Under the pieces are notes generated by a model. It was not told the DNA's origin and did not search any database. It saw nothing but the letters and a program-made list of their open reading frames with translations. The position numbers and the translations under genes were made by a program. From Alnus glutinosa (lineage: Eukaryota > Streptophyta > Magnoliopsida > Fagales > Betulaceae): DNA of 64,000 bases. The stretch covers positions 34,901,804 through 34,965,803 of the forward strand of contig NC_084888.1 in NCBI RefSeq assembly GCF_958979055.1, given 5' to 3'. Each line of letters starts with the position of its first letter. The stretch's first letter is position 1. Shown piece after piece: positions 12,113 to 25,146 of this stretch.

Positions 12113-13201
12113 TCAATCCGATGCTAGAGCTCATGATGAACAACTTGATCTAATATTCCCAGTCGTTTAGCTCTGCTCTTTGACTGTTCAGATCTTAACG
12201 AATAACCTACATATTTCTACACCCCATGAATATCTACATATTTCTGTCGTCGAATGTGTTTGAACATCTTCTCTTTATACTTGAAGCAATCATGACAAAT
12301 TACAAAGAAATGTCTTAAGATGTTTAGGATGCTACAAGTTTTTCTACAAGGCCATCTACATAATCTGCCATGTAATAATCATTCACGTACAACTCTACAT
12401 TTTAGCGGTTGACCTGTTAAGTCAATTTGTAAACGTGGTAAAGTTTATATGAACCGTCACGTGGCAGTCTACATTTTAGTGGCTGATGTGATATTACATT
12501 AACTATCACGTAAGTTTGTACGGAACTTACATGAACTGTCAAAAGGGATAGTCAATTACCACCCCAAAATAGGAAACACAATTACTAGTCAAAGAGGGAA
12601 GACAACCGGAAAAGAAATGTGACTAGTAAGAAAAACCAAATACATTTCAGTCAGCTGTAGTAATACAACCATGAGAAGCAACTATATTACTGAAGTGGAA
12701 AATTTATAGTTCAAGCAACATGTTGACAGCCGGAAAAGAGATACAACTCAATTTTGTGAGGAAAATATATTGAAAGAAAAAATAAATGAGATATAATAAC
12801 AAAACTTCCTAGGCCCACAAAAATAAGAGGCAAGGAATACATTCAAGAAGATATTGAAAAAGCAAAAAGTAAATAAAAAGCTATATAGGATAATGCGCAC
12901 CATGGGCAAGCAAGATACCAACAAAATCGGCTGATGGCTGTTGGTGATGTAAGAGAGGACCAGCACCGGTTTCAAAAACCTAATATTGTGGGTTCTGCAC
13001 CATGATAGGGAAAAAAGGAATGTCTCTTGCCATGATATGGCTTATTGCTATAAGTATAACCATCGATGACTATATGAAACCTGCCCTTTGTTCAGGTCCG
13101 CACTTATTTAGCATCAGGGAGAAAGAATTGAAAATAGAAAGCCGTAACACAATCTCTCTTGAGAGAAACTCTCTCATCTCCAAGGCCAAAATCTGTATAA
13201 G
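12113..13201. other. Intergenic, tail-to-tail region
   Basis: This is the 3' side of both the MBD-like gene (plus) and the DUF506 gene (minus). No third coding region or clear repeat was seen. The open frame at 12748-12975 (minus) is hydrophobic low-complexity and was not accepted. Confidence 0.5.
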
Positions 13202-16200
13202 TTAAAGATTCCGGAACAAAGAGTGCCTCCGCCTGTCAGGCTTCAGTCTCCAGTTATTGTCGCTGTGCATGGGCTTCAAGAGTCGCTCTGCTTCCATTTC
13301 AGATTGAAGCAGAGACTGCAGCCTCTTCAAATGTCCACTACACTGCTTATGGTCAACAAAACAAGTCTTGCTAATCTTCTGTTCCTCTGGATTAAACTGT
13401 CTCTCATAGGGCGACTGCCACTTAGCCTGAAGATATGCAAGGGATCTCCAGGGAGGAAGTGGCATTGAGTTCTGCTTGAGAGAAGATCTGGCAGCCTCGA
13501 CCATAATCTGAAGAAACTGTTTCAGCCTGGACAAGGAGCCCACATAAATGACTGGAAGGGAATTCAATATTCTATCATATGAGTCAACAGCTCTAGCTAT
13601 TTCAAAGTGACTTCGGAAATCAATATCAATGATCAAACGCTCAGAGGTTCCAATGCTGGTGTAGTTAACCACATCAATATATTCATGATCTCCTGTATTA
13701 CAAGTTATTAAATCATTCACATCAGTACTCCGAACATGATTTATGCCATTGAAAGACAGATGTATACAAGGGAAACCTACTAGACCATCCATTTTAAACA
13801 AAAGGCCCTAACTCTATATAACTCAACTCTCATTTGGTAGTCATAGTAAATTGTAAATGATCCAGAAAAATCAGATAAAAGTATGAATTGTAACAGAACT
13901 TGTGCTCCACAAATAGATGTGATTTTCAGTTTCAGAGGATAGATTCCAACTCCAGTGTACACGGTGAATATAGGCAACAGATGTGACAGAAACATGGTTA
14001 CTAACTTGCTACAAACTCTCCAGAAATTAAATTCCTGGTAACATGCACTAAAAACTAAGATTTCTTTCCTTCCCCTATATCTCATAAAATTATTCATTGT
14101 TCTTTTGATCAAGACAAATGCAGTTCAAGAGTTCACTAGCATACCTCCCGGAACCTTGCCACTACCCTGCCATTTGGTTGTACATACAGCAGCATCATAA
14201 CCAGATTGTCTCAGAAGCTTTACCAGAGAAAGTCTGATGCAGCTGGCATTACATGCGCCCGTACATGCGCCCGACTTGACAAATTGAAGGTCGGTCTCAT
14301 TGATAGATAGTATAAGAGAATTAGCCACCGAAAGCAAGTCACTCTCATACTGAGCCACTGGGATCTTACAAAACTGTGGCAATGACAGAGAATCAGCAAA
14401 ATGCAAGTAGTTTCAAACTGACAAAAAATTTGTTAAATTCTCTTGTAGTAGGTTAAATTATAGATTTAATACGCAATGGTGTTGAACCATTGACAGCAAG
14501 AAATTGCAGGTTTAAGTGAAAAACACAATTATACCAGATCTTAATAGAAAAGTTATCAAAAATAACCAAAGATTGAATTGGACTTGTGTATGTACTGTCA
14601 ATATGTTGCAAAGACAACCAATTATTACTTCTCTAACTAAAAGGAGGCCCAAGAGTCAGAACTGAAAAACCAACAACCTTAACTAACATTTCTATTAAAG
14701 CATGTCCAATTATAGCGATTCAATTGTATTTACATATGAACCCATCATTCACTCAGGTTACATACTTTCATCTTCAAAAAGAAGTACACTTAAGACACTT
14801 CACTGGAGGTATCATTCCTAAATTGCAGTAAAATAGCAGAAAAGGCATCTAGAGTGGGAGTACTACAAAAATTTTCTTAATAGACCAGAAAACGGCCCAA
14901 TGTCTTCCTGCCACAATAGCTTCACTGTTTGATGAAATATTAAATGAACGTGGAAACTGACTATTTGCTTTAACAAAGACATGGCGACCAAAATGAGTGT
15001 GTCATCCACACACTATCCGTTGAGTCGCTGCCCACCTTTGTGATTTCAAACACTTTTGTAGTTGGAATCCTATACATTCTGCATTTCGATTAAAAGAATT
15101 CTTGTACTAACTTAGCCTGCCCATTCAACCACACTCATATAACTAATTTCATGGGATTACACCTAAAACATTCCTTCCCCATTTTTCTAGTCTCAACATA
15201 TGAAAAGAACATCGCAGGCAAGATGATCATACTCAAGTGAACAAATACTGACAATACATCTCCAACCCATCTGAAAATTCAGTTTCTGAGAGCCTCTATG
15301 TACATATTCATATCCAACCAAATCTATTGAGATGGTACTGGAAGGGATGGAAGTGAAAAATTGAATACCATATTCATAATGGAATATCAAGACACTATTT
15401 CTCATGAGCTGATGTAGACTTCACATATATTCACTGATTCCCTCAAATATACTGCCACCAAAGCTAATACTAAATTACCATCAATTTGGTTCACTGAAAA
15501 ACGCAAATGGAAAGGAGAAAAAAAAAATTATAACCAAATGAAAACACCAAAAGAGGGAAACATTTTGGATTTTTTCTTTTTCTTTTTCTTTTCTCCTGTA
15601 TTGTACAATATAAATTTCTTTTTTTTTTTTTTATAAGAAGAAGAGTTTAAAAAAAAAAAAAGAATTTTATATTGTACAATATACAATTCTTTTTGATAAG
15701 TAAGTGCAAATTTATTAAAAAACAGCGTAAGGCGCCTCTAGTATGCACGGAGTATACAAGAAGCAATAGCCTCACCACCGACCCTACAAAAACAGCCCAC
15801 AAAACAACTCAACTCTAAGCTCCTAAAGCTCACACCCCTCAATCTTATCCCACTTCCTATGATCCTCATCAAGGGCAGATAGGAAAGCCACTATATAGAA
15901 TTCTTTAAAACTCAACTATTGTTTTCCAATCAAATGGTTGGAATTTTGTCGCATCAGAATTTATCATTTTCAAAAAATGTTCATGGTAAATAATGGATGG
16001 GTGGAAAAATCCCAACCATTTGATTTTATTTTATTTAAGGAATTGTACAAATATAATAGCCTAGGAATTATAGAGGATCCTCATCCTCTACAAGAACCAA
16101 ACAGGGAAGCCTAATGATTGACATCCCACTCAGGCAACCAAGTACTCTGAATTATTGTCCAGGGTCCCAAATACTGATGACTAAATGATGATAGCTAAAA

Positions 16201-16650
16201 AATCTAATAAATTCACTACATATATTGACCAACTCTGACTAACAGCTTTCTGGAACTGCTTCTAAATCTTCTTAATCAAGTAATCATTACCCCAATCGCC
16301 TACCCCTCAACCAAATTCACAAAATTCAACAAAACCATTGTTTTCACGCAATCAACAAGTAATTGAGGTAAAGAAACTTTTTATAAGGTTGGGGTAAATA
16401 AAATTTTACTGAGAGACTTTACCGGAATCTTCTCGGCAAGGTGGGCGAGATCGGAGAGAGCCGAGTCGCTGTCACTGCTACACCGGGAGTCGGCCCCACC
16501 GCTCCCGTTCTCCAAGAAATCGCTGACCATGAGCGCCAAGTCGTGCTCGCTCTCGTGGCTGAACCCCCCTCCGATCTGGCCCACCCCTCCTCCTCCGCGG
16601 GCGCCCCTCGCCAGCCAATCCCATGTCGGCACGCACACCCGGCAGTCCAT
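13202..16650 (-). CDS. DUF506 (PDDEXK_6) family protein
   Basis: Minus-strand exons 16650-16423, 14373-14145 and 13692-13202 join in phase (76 codons, 76 plus one base, remainder) to give 315 residues. Conserved family blocks are: HESEHDLALMVSDFLEN and CSSDSDSALSDL in exon 1; QYESDLLSVANSL, ACNASCIRLSLVKLLRQSGYDAAVC and KWQGSGKVPGG in exon 2; DHEYIDVV, RLIIDIDFRSHFEIARA, LPVIYVG, PPWRSLAYLQAKWQSPYER and CSGHLKRL in exon 3. The family is grouped with the PD-(D/E)XK nuclease fold, but nuclease activity is unproven; Arabidopsis members called RXR affect root-hair growth. An upstream in-frame stop supports the start. The C-terminus is basic. Intron 1 is about 2 kb and carries a LINE fragment and a small hairpin. 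The family call is firm; molecular role is unknown. Confidence 0.92.
15599..15682. repeat. Perfect-looking short hairpin in DUF506 intron 1
   Basis: The left arm TATTGTACAATATAAATTTC followed by a T run is mirrored by an A run and AATTTTATATTGTACAAT on the right, an inverted repeat of about 28 bases around a 25-base loop. It sits immediately next to a LINE-type insertion and is probably a tiny MITE or palindrome. Confidence 0.55.
15693..15898 (-). mobile_element. LINE (or LINE-tailed SINE) 3'-end fragment
   Basis: On the minus strand the fragment ends with the plant L1-type tail: a GTATACTCCGTGCATACTAG-like block, GGCGCCTTACGC, AATAAATTTGCACTTAC, TTATCAAAA. It is bracketed by the direct repeat AATTCTTT (15685-15692 and 15899-15906). 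The same style of tail ends the larger LINE at about 59800-59864. Confidence 0.65.
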
Positions 16651-19556
16651 TACGGCTTCGTTTCACCCTCTCCACCTCCTCCTCCTCTTCCACTCACACG
16701 GATCACAACCACCGCGATGACTCCTCTTCCTCCTGGCGATATCTTACAGCAATCATTTCCAAAGCGCGGCACACCGAATAATTTCCCGAATCCCTAGGTA
16801 TATAGAGCTATCATTCAAATTTCATGAGCAAACGGGAATATTAAAAAAAAAAAACAACAATGGAATTCCGAATTCGTATTCGTATTCTTCGTATGAATTC
16901 TTTTTATAAGAGAATTAGAGTTAACTGTTTTTGCTTTTGAAAAGGAATATAAGCTCAGTGCTGTTTGTGCTTCGTGCAAACGTGTTTGGTGTTGTAGCTT
17001 CTTTGGATGATCCAAAGGGATGAAGAGAAGGAAGGAAAAGGCGTCTGTGCTGAGAAAAAGCTCACAATAATAATGGAATGCGAAAGGAACGGGAAAGGGT
17101 AATCATATAAAAAGTGGAAAACCACGTGAAATGACGGTATTGCACTCGGTTTTTGTTTTTTGGATAAGTGAGAGAGAGAGAGAGAGAGAGAGATTGTACT
17201 TGGACGGGAACGAGGGGGATATTCGTCGGTACCGGATTTTTGGTTTTAGGAAGAGAAATGCTTCTCTTCCAATCCGGCGTCCATCTCACCTATATTTTTG
17301 CTGAGTTTAGCATATTTTATCCACCTTTAATTAAAAAGAAAATAAAAAAAATGCTATTAATAGATGGAATATGCCAACTCATCAGAAGAGATATACAGCA
17401 GCATTTTTCTTTTCCAAAACAAAAATTAGGTCTTATCTCTTTTCTTATTATCTACATTAATAATATTTTTGGATCATGCCTACATTAAAGGGGAGAGCTA
17501 AATTAGCTAATCGCCTAATTTATGATAGAAGAGTTTGATCAATTAATAGAGACCCCATTGAATACTAAATTTAATTATTGCTGGCTAATCAAGCCCATTT
17601 CTTATATGGCATTTTCTTTTTCTTTTTCTTTTTTTTTTTTAAAGGCCTATATGGCATTTATATGTGTTGGTATTAATGACTAACTTTTTTATTATTATAT
17701 TATTGTATGACTATCTATAATTAATGAAATAATAATTCTCACAATTATTAAATTTTTTTATTTCCCATCTAACTTGGTTTCTTTTCACACGTTGAATTTG
17801 AAACTCTCATTCTAGAAATGAAACTTAATTAGTTTTAAATGTATAAATTTTTTTTTAAAAAAAAAAAATGAGGTAAGGAACGAATTATGTAGTTAAGATG
17901 AAACTTAGATCGGAGTGGAGGACATTTTATTAAATTGGTGATATCCAATCATATATTTTAAAGACAAATATTAATTTAACAAATTGAATTAAAAAAAAAA
18001 ATTGTCCAATTAAAATTAAAAAACACATTTAAGTATTCAGTAAAATTGTAGTTCGATATTTAAAATTACGGTTTGACCTTTAAAATCGCACTTTATGCCT
18101 GTAGTTTAAAAACGTGAATTTTATCACGTTTTCAATCCAACCATTTTTTGAGACGTATTTCCAAACGGAACACTTTCTATAATTTTAATTTAAAAAACGA
18201 CATTAACTTACGAAATCTCGTGATCAAACCAATTCTAACAAAACAAATATGGACCTTTGAGCCTGAACATATAACCAACCAATTAATTAATTAATTAATT
18301 AATTAATCATATGCCAGACACTGGAAAACGTTTGGTAGGTAAGTGATTAATTAGTTTTTTAATAAGCTAAAAAAATCTTAGCACGGCAAGTGGGTCAATA
18401 AAGGCAAATGGCATGGGCATAATGAGAATTTCAATGGAAGGCTAGCTGTGGTTGGCTTGGGGACCAAGCAATCCCAACTTTGAAAGAAACGGAAAAGGAG
18501 TGAAAATTTAACGGTTTGCCTGAATAGACGATGACGTAAACCACACGGATAGAACCTCTAACGTCATCTATGCATTAATAACCAGACTCTTGAGTCTTGA
18601 TCACCGACTTGGAACAGTCTCCTCTTCCGTTCAAAATTCAAACTATTTACCTAGACAGACGCCCGCCAACACACAAAATTGGTCAAATTATAATTTTATT
18701 TTTTTAGGGTTGTAAAAATATCTTATATATTAGTCTTATCTTGTTTTATTACTATTATGTGCACAAATTAAGAGTATATGAAGATATTTTAATTTAATAT
18801 ATTGTTTTTTACAAAAAAAAAATAAAAGATATGTATTATGATCCCTAAACTTGATTTTGTAAGTCCAAAATCTAATTTTATGTTATAATGTATCATATTA
18901 CAATTATAAAACTAACACATAATTTATGGACTAAATTCATAGTTTGGCCAAGAAGAAACAAATCATTGTGTATTTTTTTTTTCTAATTAAATAAGGAAAA
19001 TGGTTACAAGGAAAGATCATTCACACTTCTCATCCGAAAGGAAAAGATGGTGAGCAATCCTAAAATCGAAAAAAAATTGTAGGCTCCCCAAAAACATACA
19101 TAAATCGAAATAAAACGGTGCAAAAATACAAAGAAATAAGTCGAACAAATGACTCAGTCATTTCAAGGAGTCGTACAAAGCAGTAACAAAAGTAAAATGA
19201 CACAGATTAAGATTAAGACAAACCTATTTGAAAACTCTTGTTAATGCTCCTTATACCTCAAAATAATGGCTCTATTTGTTAATTAGTTTTGGGATATTTT
19301 TTATTTTAATTTTAATTTTTTTACGTCACATAAAAGTAAAAATTATTTTTATATTTTTTAGAGAGTTTTAGAATTGAGTTGTTTGTCAATATTTTTATTT
19401 TGAAAAGACTAAACAATTTTTTTAAAAAAAGACAATTTTTAACAAACACATACACGAGTTTACAAATTGTATGCATATTGGAGAAACAATATTAATATAA
19501 CATTTTCTTTTATGAAATTTCATCCATATGGGCTGCAAAATGTGAGTTTAAATTTA

Positions 19557-19829
19557 GGGTTAAACACATTTTTGCCTATTGTGGTTTGAGTTTTTTATTT
19601 TTTGTCCCATGTGTTTTAATTTTTATCACAAATAGTACCTGGATTATAAAAAAGGACGGAGATAGTACCTTCTTCCAAATTTTAGTCTAAAAACTAATGG
19701 CAATCTACGTGTTTACTATCAAGTGTTAACACGTGTCATATGCATTAAAAAAATAAAAAACTGAAAATAAAAAGCTTTAAAAATTAATAAAAATAATTGA
19801 AAATAATAACAAAAAAAAAGTACTAAAAA

Positions 19830-19874
<45 letters not shown>

Positions 19875-20377
19875 AAGCGGGGGCGGTTTGGGGGTGGCCA
19901 AACCACCCCCGTGGCCCATTGGGGGTGGTTTGGCCACCCCAAACCAGCCGATCTAAGGGTGGCCGAACTACTCCCAAGGTTCAAACTCTTTAATTTTTAA
20001 TTTATTTATTTGTTCTTTGGCCCATGAGGTGGTTCAGCTACTCCAAACCGGCCAGGAGGTAGCTTAGGCACCCCTACTCTCTCTTCTTCTTTTTTTTTTT
20101 TTTTTAAGTTTTTAATACTTTTTTTTTTTAAGTTTTATTATTTTCAATTTCTTAAAGTTTTTTATTATTATTTTTTTTTTAATGCATATGGCATGTGTCA
20201 ATACCTGAGAGTAGACACATAAACTACCGTTAGTTTTAGATATAAATTTGAACGAAGGTACTATCTCTGTCTTTTTTCATATTCCAAATACCATGTGATA
20301 AAAATTAAAGCACATGAGACAAAAAAAAAATAAAAAAAAAAAAATCAAACCACATGTATCAATACCTTATTTAATCC
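19557..20377. mobile_element. Mutator-type (MULE) non-autonomous element, copy 1
   Basis: 821 bases beginning GGGTTAAAC and ending TTTAATCC, flanked by the perfect 9-base direct repeat TTAAATTTA (19548-19556 and 20378-20386). The long terminal inverted repeats (about 200 bases) share blocks such as ATCACAAATAGTACC, and ACACGTGTC and GCATATG on opposite strands. The core is a GC-rich run of GGGGTGGCC/GGTTTGGCCACCCC motifs between long A and T tracts. No transposase frame is present. Confidence 0.88.
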
Positions 20378-23298
20378 TTAAATTTATTAAAAGAAAAGAA
20401 AAAAGAAAAAAGGTGGATTGAAATTTGGAAATAATGTAAACATTTCTCATCAATTTACATCAATTTACATCAATTATGCTCAAAATACAATAATTGGATG
20501 GTAATCCAAACAGTGGAATATGATTTGGTAGTGGACCCGTGATTTGAGTTATCACTAGAATGGAAGATACCAGAGGTGTTTCGTAAAGTAAAGAGGTGAG
20601 AGGACCTCAAGAAAGGAACCCAAAAGAAAATAAATAATTATAACGAGCGCAGACGCGGTCCATTGTGGGGGCCACACGCGCTTCAGCAGTATCTTTCCTT
20701 ACTTTAAAAGGAGACAATAATAAAGACAATTGGCGCTCCATTAATCAATCAAGGCCCCTAGATATCGATGGACAAATAGCGACAAGCCCAGCTCTCATGT
20801 TTTAAAATAGTGGATGGTCGGCAAAATGGACCGGTGGAAGAATCCTATCGTTCTGAATAGAAGGAGGCTCAGGCCTACATTCTCTTTGGTCTGTATGGCG
20901 ACACGAGCCACTGGTGCCCTTTCCAACGGGTTTGACATTTATTTTTGGTTTCTATTTGAGGACAGCTGTTAACAAAAAAACAAAATTTATTGGGGGCACA
21001 CTTTGTACTCATTCTATTAAAGTATTCGCATCAACTTCTTTATAATTATTCTGTTCTTTAAATTTAAAAAAAAAAATTCAAAAAATTCATAAAAAATCAC
21101 CCACAGCAACTTTCCCATATTTTTCTATTCCTTGAGAAAGCTACGGACGGTAACTTTCCCATTCTTTTATTATATTCATAAAAAAAGTTCTCTCTTCTCA
21201 TACTCTTAATCATAAATAAAAAAGTACAAAGAAAGAGTAAAGAAATATAATTTAATTGACATAAAAAAAAAGTAAAAGGAAATTATTGTGGAAAAAAAAG
21301 TAAAAAAATATTATTGTGGGGGTGTTTTTTTATAGATAAGCAAAAAGTAATTTTGTTTTATATATTTAAAAAAAATAGTTGAAAAGCTACCGTGAATGCT
21401 CTTACAAAATGGTGCAGGACAGCTCAAGATTGAATTCTACATGATTCTTATGCCAAGGATAAGGATGAAGATACCTAGGCAGGTTCAAATGTTCAATGGG
21501 ATAAACATCCACCGCAATCTCCAGCATAAAGAGAAAGGTAGAAAAAATTGTAAGGCGTGAGAGGGACTTTCCTATCGGAGTAAAATAGCTTCTTGAATGG
21601 GCTCCTGATAGGACAAAGGAAACCCCTCTTACAGACCCCATCTTTTTTTTTTTTATAAAAAAAAAAAAAGAAAAGTAACAAGTCCAAGAGAAGAGGTCTC
21701 TAATTGTAAGGGATCTTAGTCAGCTTCAATGAGCTCAACTTCGATTAGAGAAACCCTCTCTTTTAGGAATGTTATCTCGAAGAAAGAAAAAAAAAAGTTG
21801 TCAATTCTCTATTATTTTATAAGATAGAAATTTCTTCCAAACTAAATTGAAAGAATTTTTTCCAACCTAGTTTATAAAACTATGTGTCTTTTGAGAATGT
21901 AAAAAAATACATGATTTTTTAATAAAACTATTAAAAAAAATCATGTGTTTATAACATACTAAATAAAAAATCATTTGTTTCTCACGTGGTAGGGTTGAAA
22001 GAAATTTATGTCCTTCACTAGGCAGTGCCACGCCAATTGCTACCCAAAAGCTGGATTAAAGGTTTGGTGTTGGGCAATTGTTTAATAAGCTAAACCAATT
22101 TTTCTTACGCCGAAAGCTCTTCTTTATGCCTAACTTCAAGTTAATGCCACCACAACATGAGTGCCTTCGAGACTTCCGATTAGTACTCTTTATTTATCAC
22201 TTGGGTGCCCTTTTTCTTTTTCCTTTTCTTTTTCACTGTTTGCGTTAGGACCACTATGGCGACCGGAATACGAAAGAATTGAAACCTTAATACCTCCTGT
22301 CTGTATCAACCATGGTTGCTGCATTTAATTGATAGCCAAGTAAGGTTAAATCCCAACGATCACTAAGCTATAAGGAACACATTGTTAAAATTATAAGGAA
22401 CGCCTTGGACTTAAGCGCTTGGCCCTATGCCCTACCAGTTGGCCCTTGAAATGGACCCGTTCAGAAACAAGCCTGCAGAATATTATTCCATACATTGATC
22501 GCAAACACATTCAATCCCCAAGGATCCTGATAAGAAAATTAATCGGTCAATTTAAGACATTTCACGCACTATAAACCACCGATATTCCCGATTAAGTAAA
22601 CCATAAACAGGGGTTTGCCAGAAAGACTTGTAAAAGAATCATGACAAAGCTAACAACTGGCAGATATAAAAAAATTCCTATGCAAAATAATACGTCCTAA
22701 AAATGTAGATTAAACAATAATCCACATTATTAGCTGCCTAACACCCAAGTTGACTTCAAAAGAGACTTTAGTTGTCATGAAAACTTTGTCAATGAATTAA
22801 GAGTTTTTGTCGGAAAGTGTTAAAACTAACGTGTACGCTGGGCTGGACACGTCCTGTGTTGCAACTTGCAACTCATAAGTTACTCTCTGAAAATGGGGTC
22901 CTCCAATAGTCCAATATGATCAGAAGCTTAATCAAATAAAGACCAAAATCTTCAGATTGGTGATTTGGGGCTAGGGTGGCAATGTTCAACCTACCATATA
23001 CTTCCTGCTCGCCCTCCATAGAGCTAACGAGCTGCGATTTGCTTAGATATAGTCTTTCTAGGATTTGTGGGAATAGGATCTTCCTATTTCAAAGTCCATA
23101 TTAGATTTCACAGGTTTAATGGTTACTATGTTATCACATCATTTAGAATTTTTAAATGTAGTTAAATGGAGCAAAACAAAATCTAAACAGTAGAATAAAT
23201 TCCAATTTCCAAACCAGAGTTGTTATTAGCCCTCCTTCCCTTTTTATTTATGAGATCTACCTCGAAGTTACAACGAAAACAAAACCTAGAGGACCCAC

Positions 23299-23506
23299 GA
23301 ATTAAGATCCCCTCAAATTCTTTGCCCGAATTTGATACAATTCGGGCAGGTAGTTGTGAGTGAGCATTTATGAGACCCACCTGACCAAATAAAATTGGGC
23401 TGCCCAACTGCTTATCCGGTCAGGTGAATCTCATAAATGCTTACTCACAACAACCTGCCCGAATTATATCAAATTCGAGTAAAGAATTTGAGGGGATCCT
23501 GATCCA
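23299..23506. mobile_element. Foldback MITE with 8-bp duplication
   Basis: A 208-base near-complete hairpin. GATCCCCTCAAATTCTTT and GGGCAGGTAGTTGTGAGTGA on the left are repeated inverted on the right with few changes, giving arms of about 100 bases. Flanked by the perfect direct repeat GGACCCAC (23291-23298 and 23507-23514). Confidence 0.85.
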
Positions 23507-25146
23507 GGACCCACCTGCATGTGCTACACAAAACTTTACTTACCCATAATTTAGAGTGGGGGGCATAAAAGGGAACATGATACACGTTCTGGTGCCCTCT
23601 ACAAGTCTACCTAACTTCTTAATGATTCTAAAGATTCTAGCATTATTTCTGGTGCACAGTATAGACATCTGGCGTGTATTGATGAAATGAAAACAACTAT
23701 ATATAAAACAAGTGAAGAAGAGAGAAATGGCTCTTGGACCACCAATTTTCTGAGGTTCCGGTTTGTTTAAACTGAACTGTGAAAGGTGTTTAATTGCGTT
23801 TTTAACATCTAAATACCCTTCTCCAAATGTTGTTGACATAGACACTCGAACAGATAAGATAAGGTGCACATGAGCACAAGAAAAAGGTACCATACATTAA
23901 TATTATCCATACGAAAGTATAGAACAAGGAAGAAATTAAACATTGGAAATAAAATATTGAGAAACTTCACCGTATAGATAACCAAATGAAAGGTAAGGGG
24001 AAAAAGTTGAACTTTTACATAAGATTAAAAATCAATATGTTCCAAGGAAAGAATGGAAAAAATAAATAAATAAAAATTAATAGCGTTACTAGAATCTTTC
24101 ATATAAAAACCTGTACTATAAAAGACAATTAGGATATGTCTAGATTATAAGAGAGAGCAATTAACGGGAGTTTCAGATATAGTTCCATTTGATAATAGAG
24201 ATCAACAAAGTTCCCCAACACGTTCAATCTCCAAAAAAAAAAAAAAAACATATTTCTCTCAAAGGATAATGCTTCAAGCAACCAAAATTAGATCGAAATT
24301 ATATATCAAGTGATCAAACGCCAAAAATTTGGTTATATGACCAATGATAGTTTGAGAACCCTAAAGTAAACAACAAATCAAACTAAGTGATGACCACAAC
24401 GAGCAACTTAAGATATACTCAAAAAAGACAGAAACTCCAACTACATCGATCACAGGCAATAGACGCACCCAGCCATATTAACACTAGACATGTAGATTCC
24501 AAGACAATCAACAGAACCCTTGAACTCTATCTAAAGCCAAGGCCAAAATCCTTAGCAATCAAGTCTGGTAGCTCCCTCAACCAACCTACTGATTTTCCCT
24601 TGAAAATCCCTCAACTAAAATTAGATCACTTCTTTACTTTTGTGCATTGGTCTTCATTCGACTTTTCCAAGCCATCTAAGACAACCATTATCTTGTCATC
24701 AATTGTTGACACATATAACTTCCCACGAATGCAATCATTTTCTTAATCTATCATTCCTTTCATTGACATTAAATAGATAAACAGACTCATGTTGAATTGC
24801 TAATCTGAAGGTGTACATAAGTAGTTTGGTCCACCAATATTGTGTTTACAATCAATGCTTAAGACCATTTAATTTTATTAGACAAAAATATAGCAGGACC
24901 AAGACAAATCTGTATCAGAATTTTCATAACTAATTAAGAAAAAAAAAAAAAAAGAGAAGAAGAAGAAGCATACAACCAAATAAAGGGTTGAATTCAAAAG
25001 CTATTGCTATTTCATAATAACAAAGAGCAGAGCACTGTCAAAGATTCTGCTGGAAATTTTATCCAAAGAGCACAGCTATACCTCCAAGTTAGCTGGTTGA
25101 AATTGTTGTTTCTAATTGAGATAGAAGGTGAGTAGAGAAGATGAAG

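Larger units (their letters stand above)
16651..25146. other. Large gene-poor block
   Basis: About 8.5 kb between the DUF506 and PSF2 genes. Recognised contents are a (GA)n run near 17171-17192, a TTAA-type microsatellite near 18282-18306, a Mutator-type element (19557-20377) and a hairpin MITE (23299-23506). The longer open frames (21402-21687, 23540-23893, 24387-24746) show no family signature and lack splice partners, so no gene is claimed. Confidence 0.55.

Noticed and set aside
16441..16797. Plus-strand frame of 118 codons, Pro-rich
   Set aside because: Antisense to DUF506 exon 1 and its leader; composition reflects GC-rich coding DNA.
23540..23893. Minus-strand open frame of 117 codons
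   Set aside because: No recognisable domain, no splice partners and no neighbouring gene context.
24387..24746. Plus-strand open frame of 119 codons
   Set aside because: No known motif on either strand; treated as chance in AT-rich DNA downstream of PSF2.
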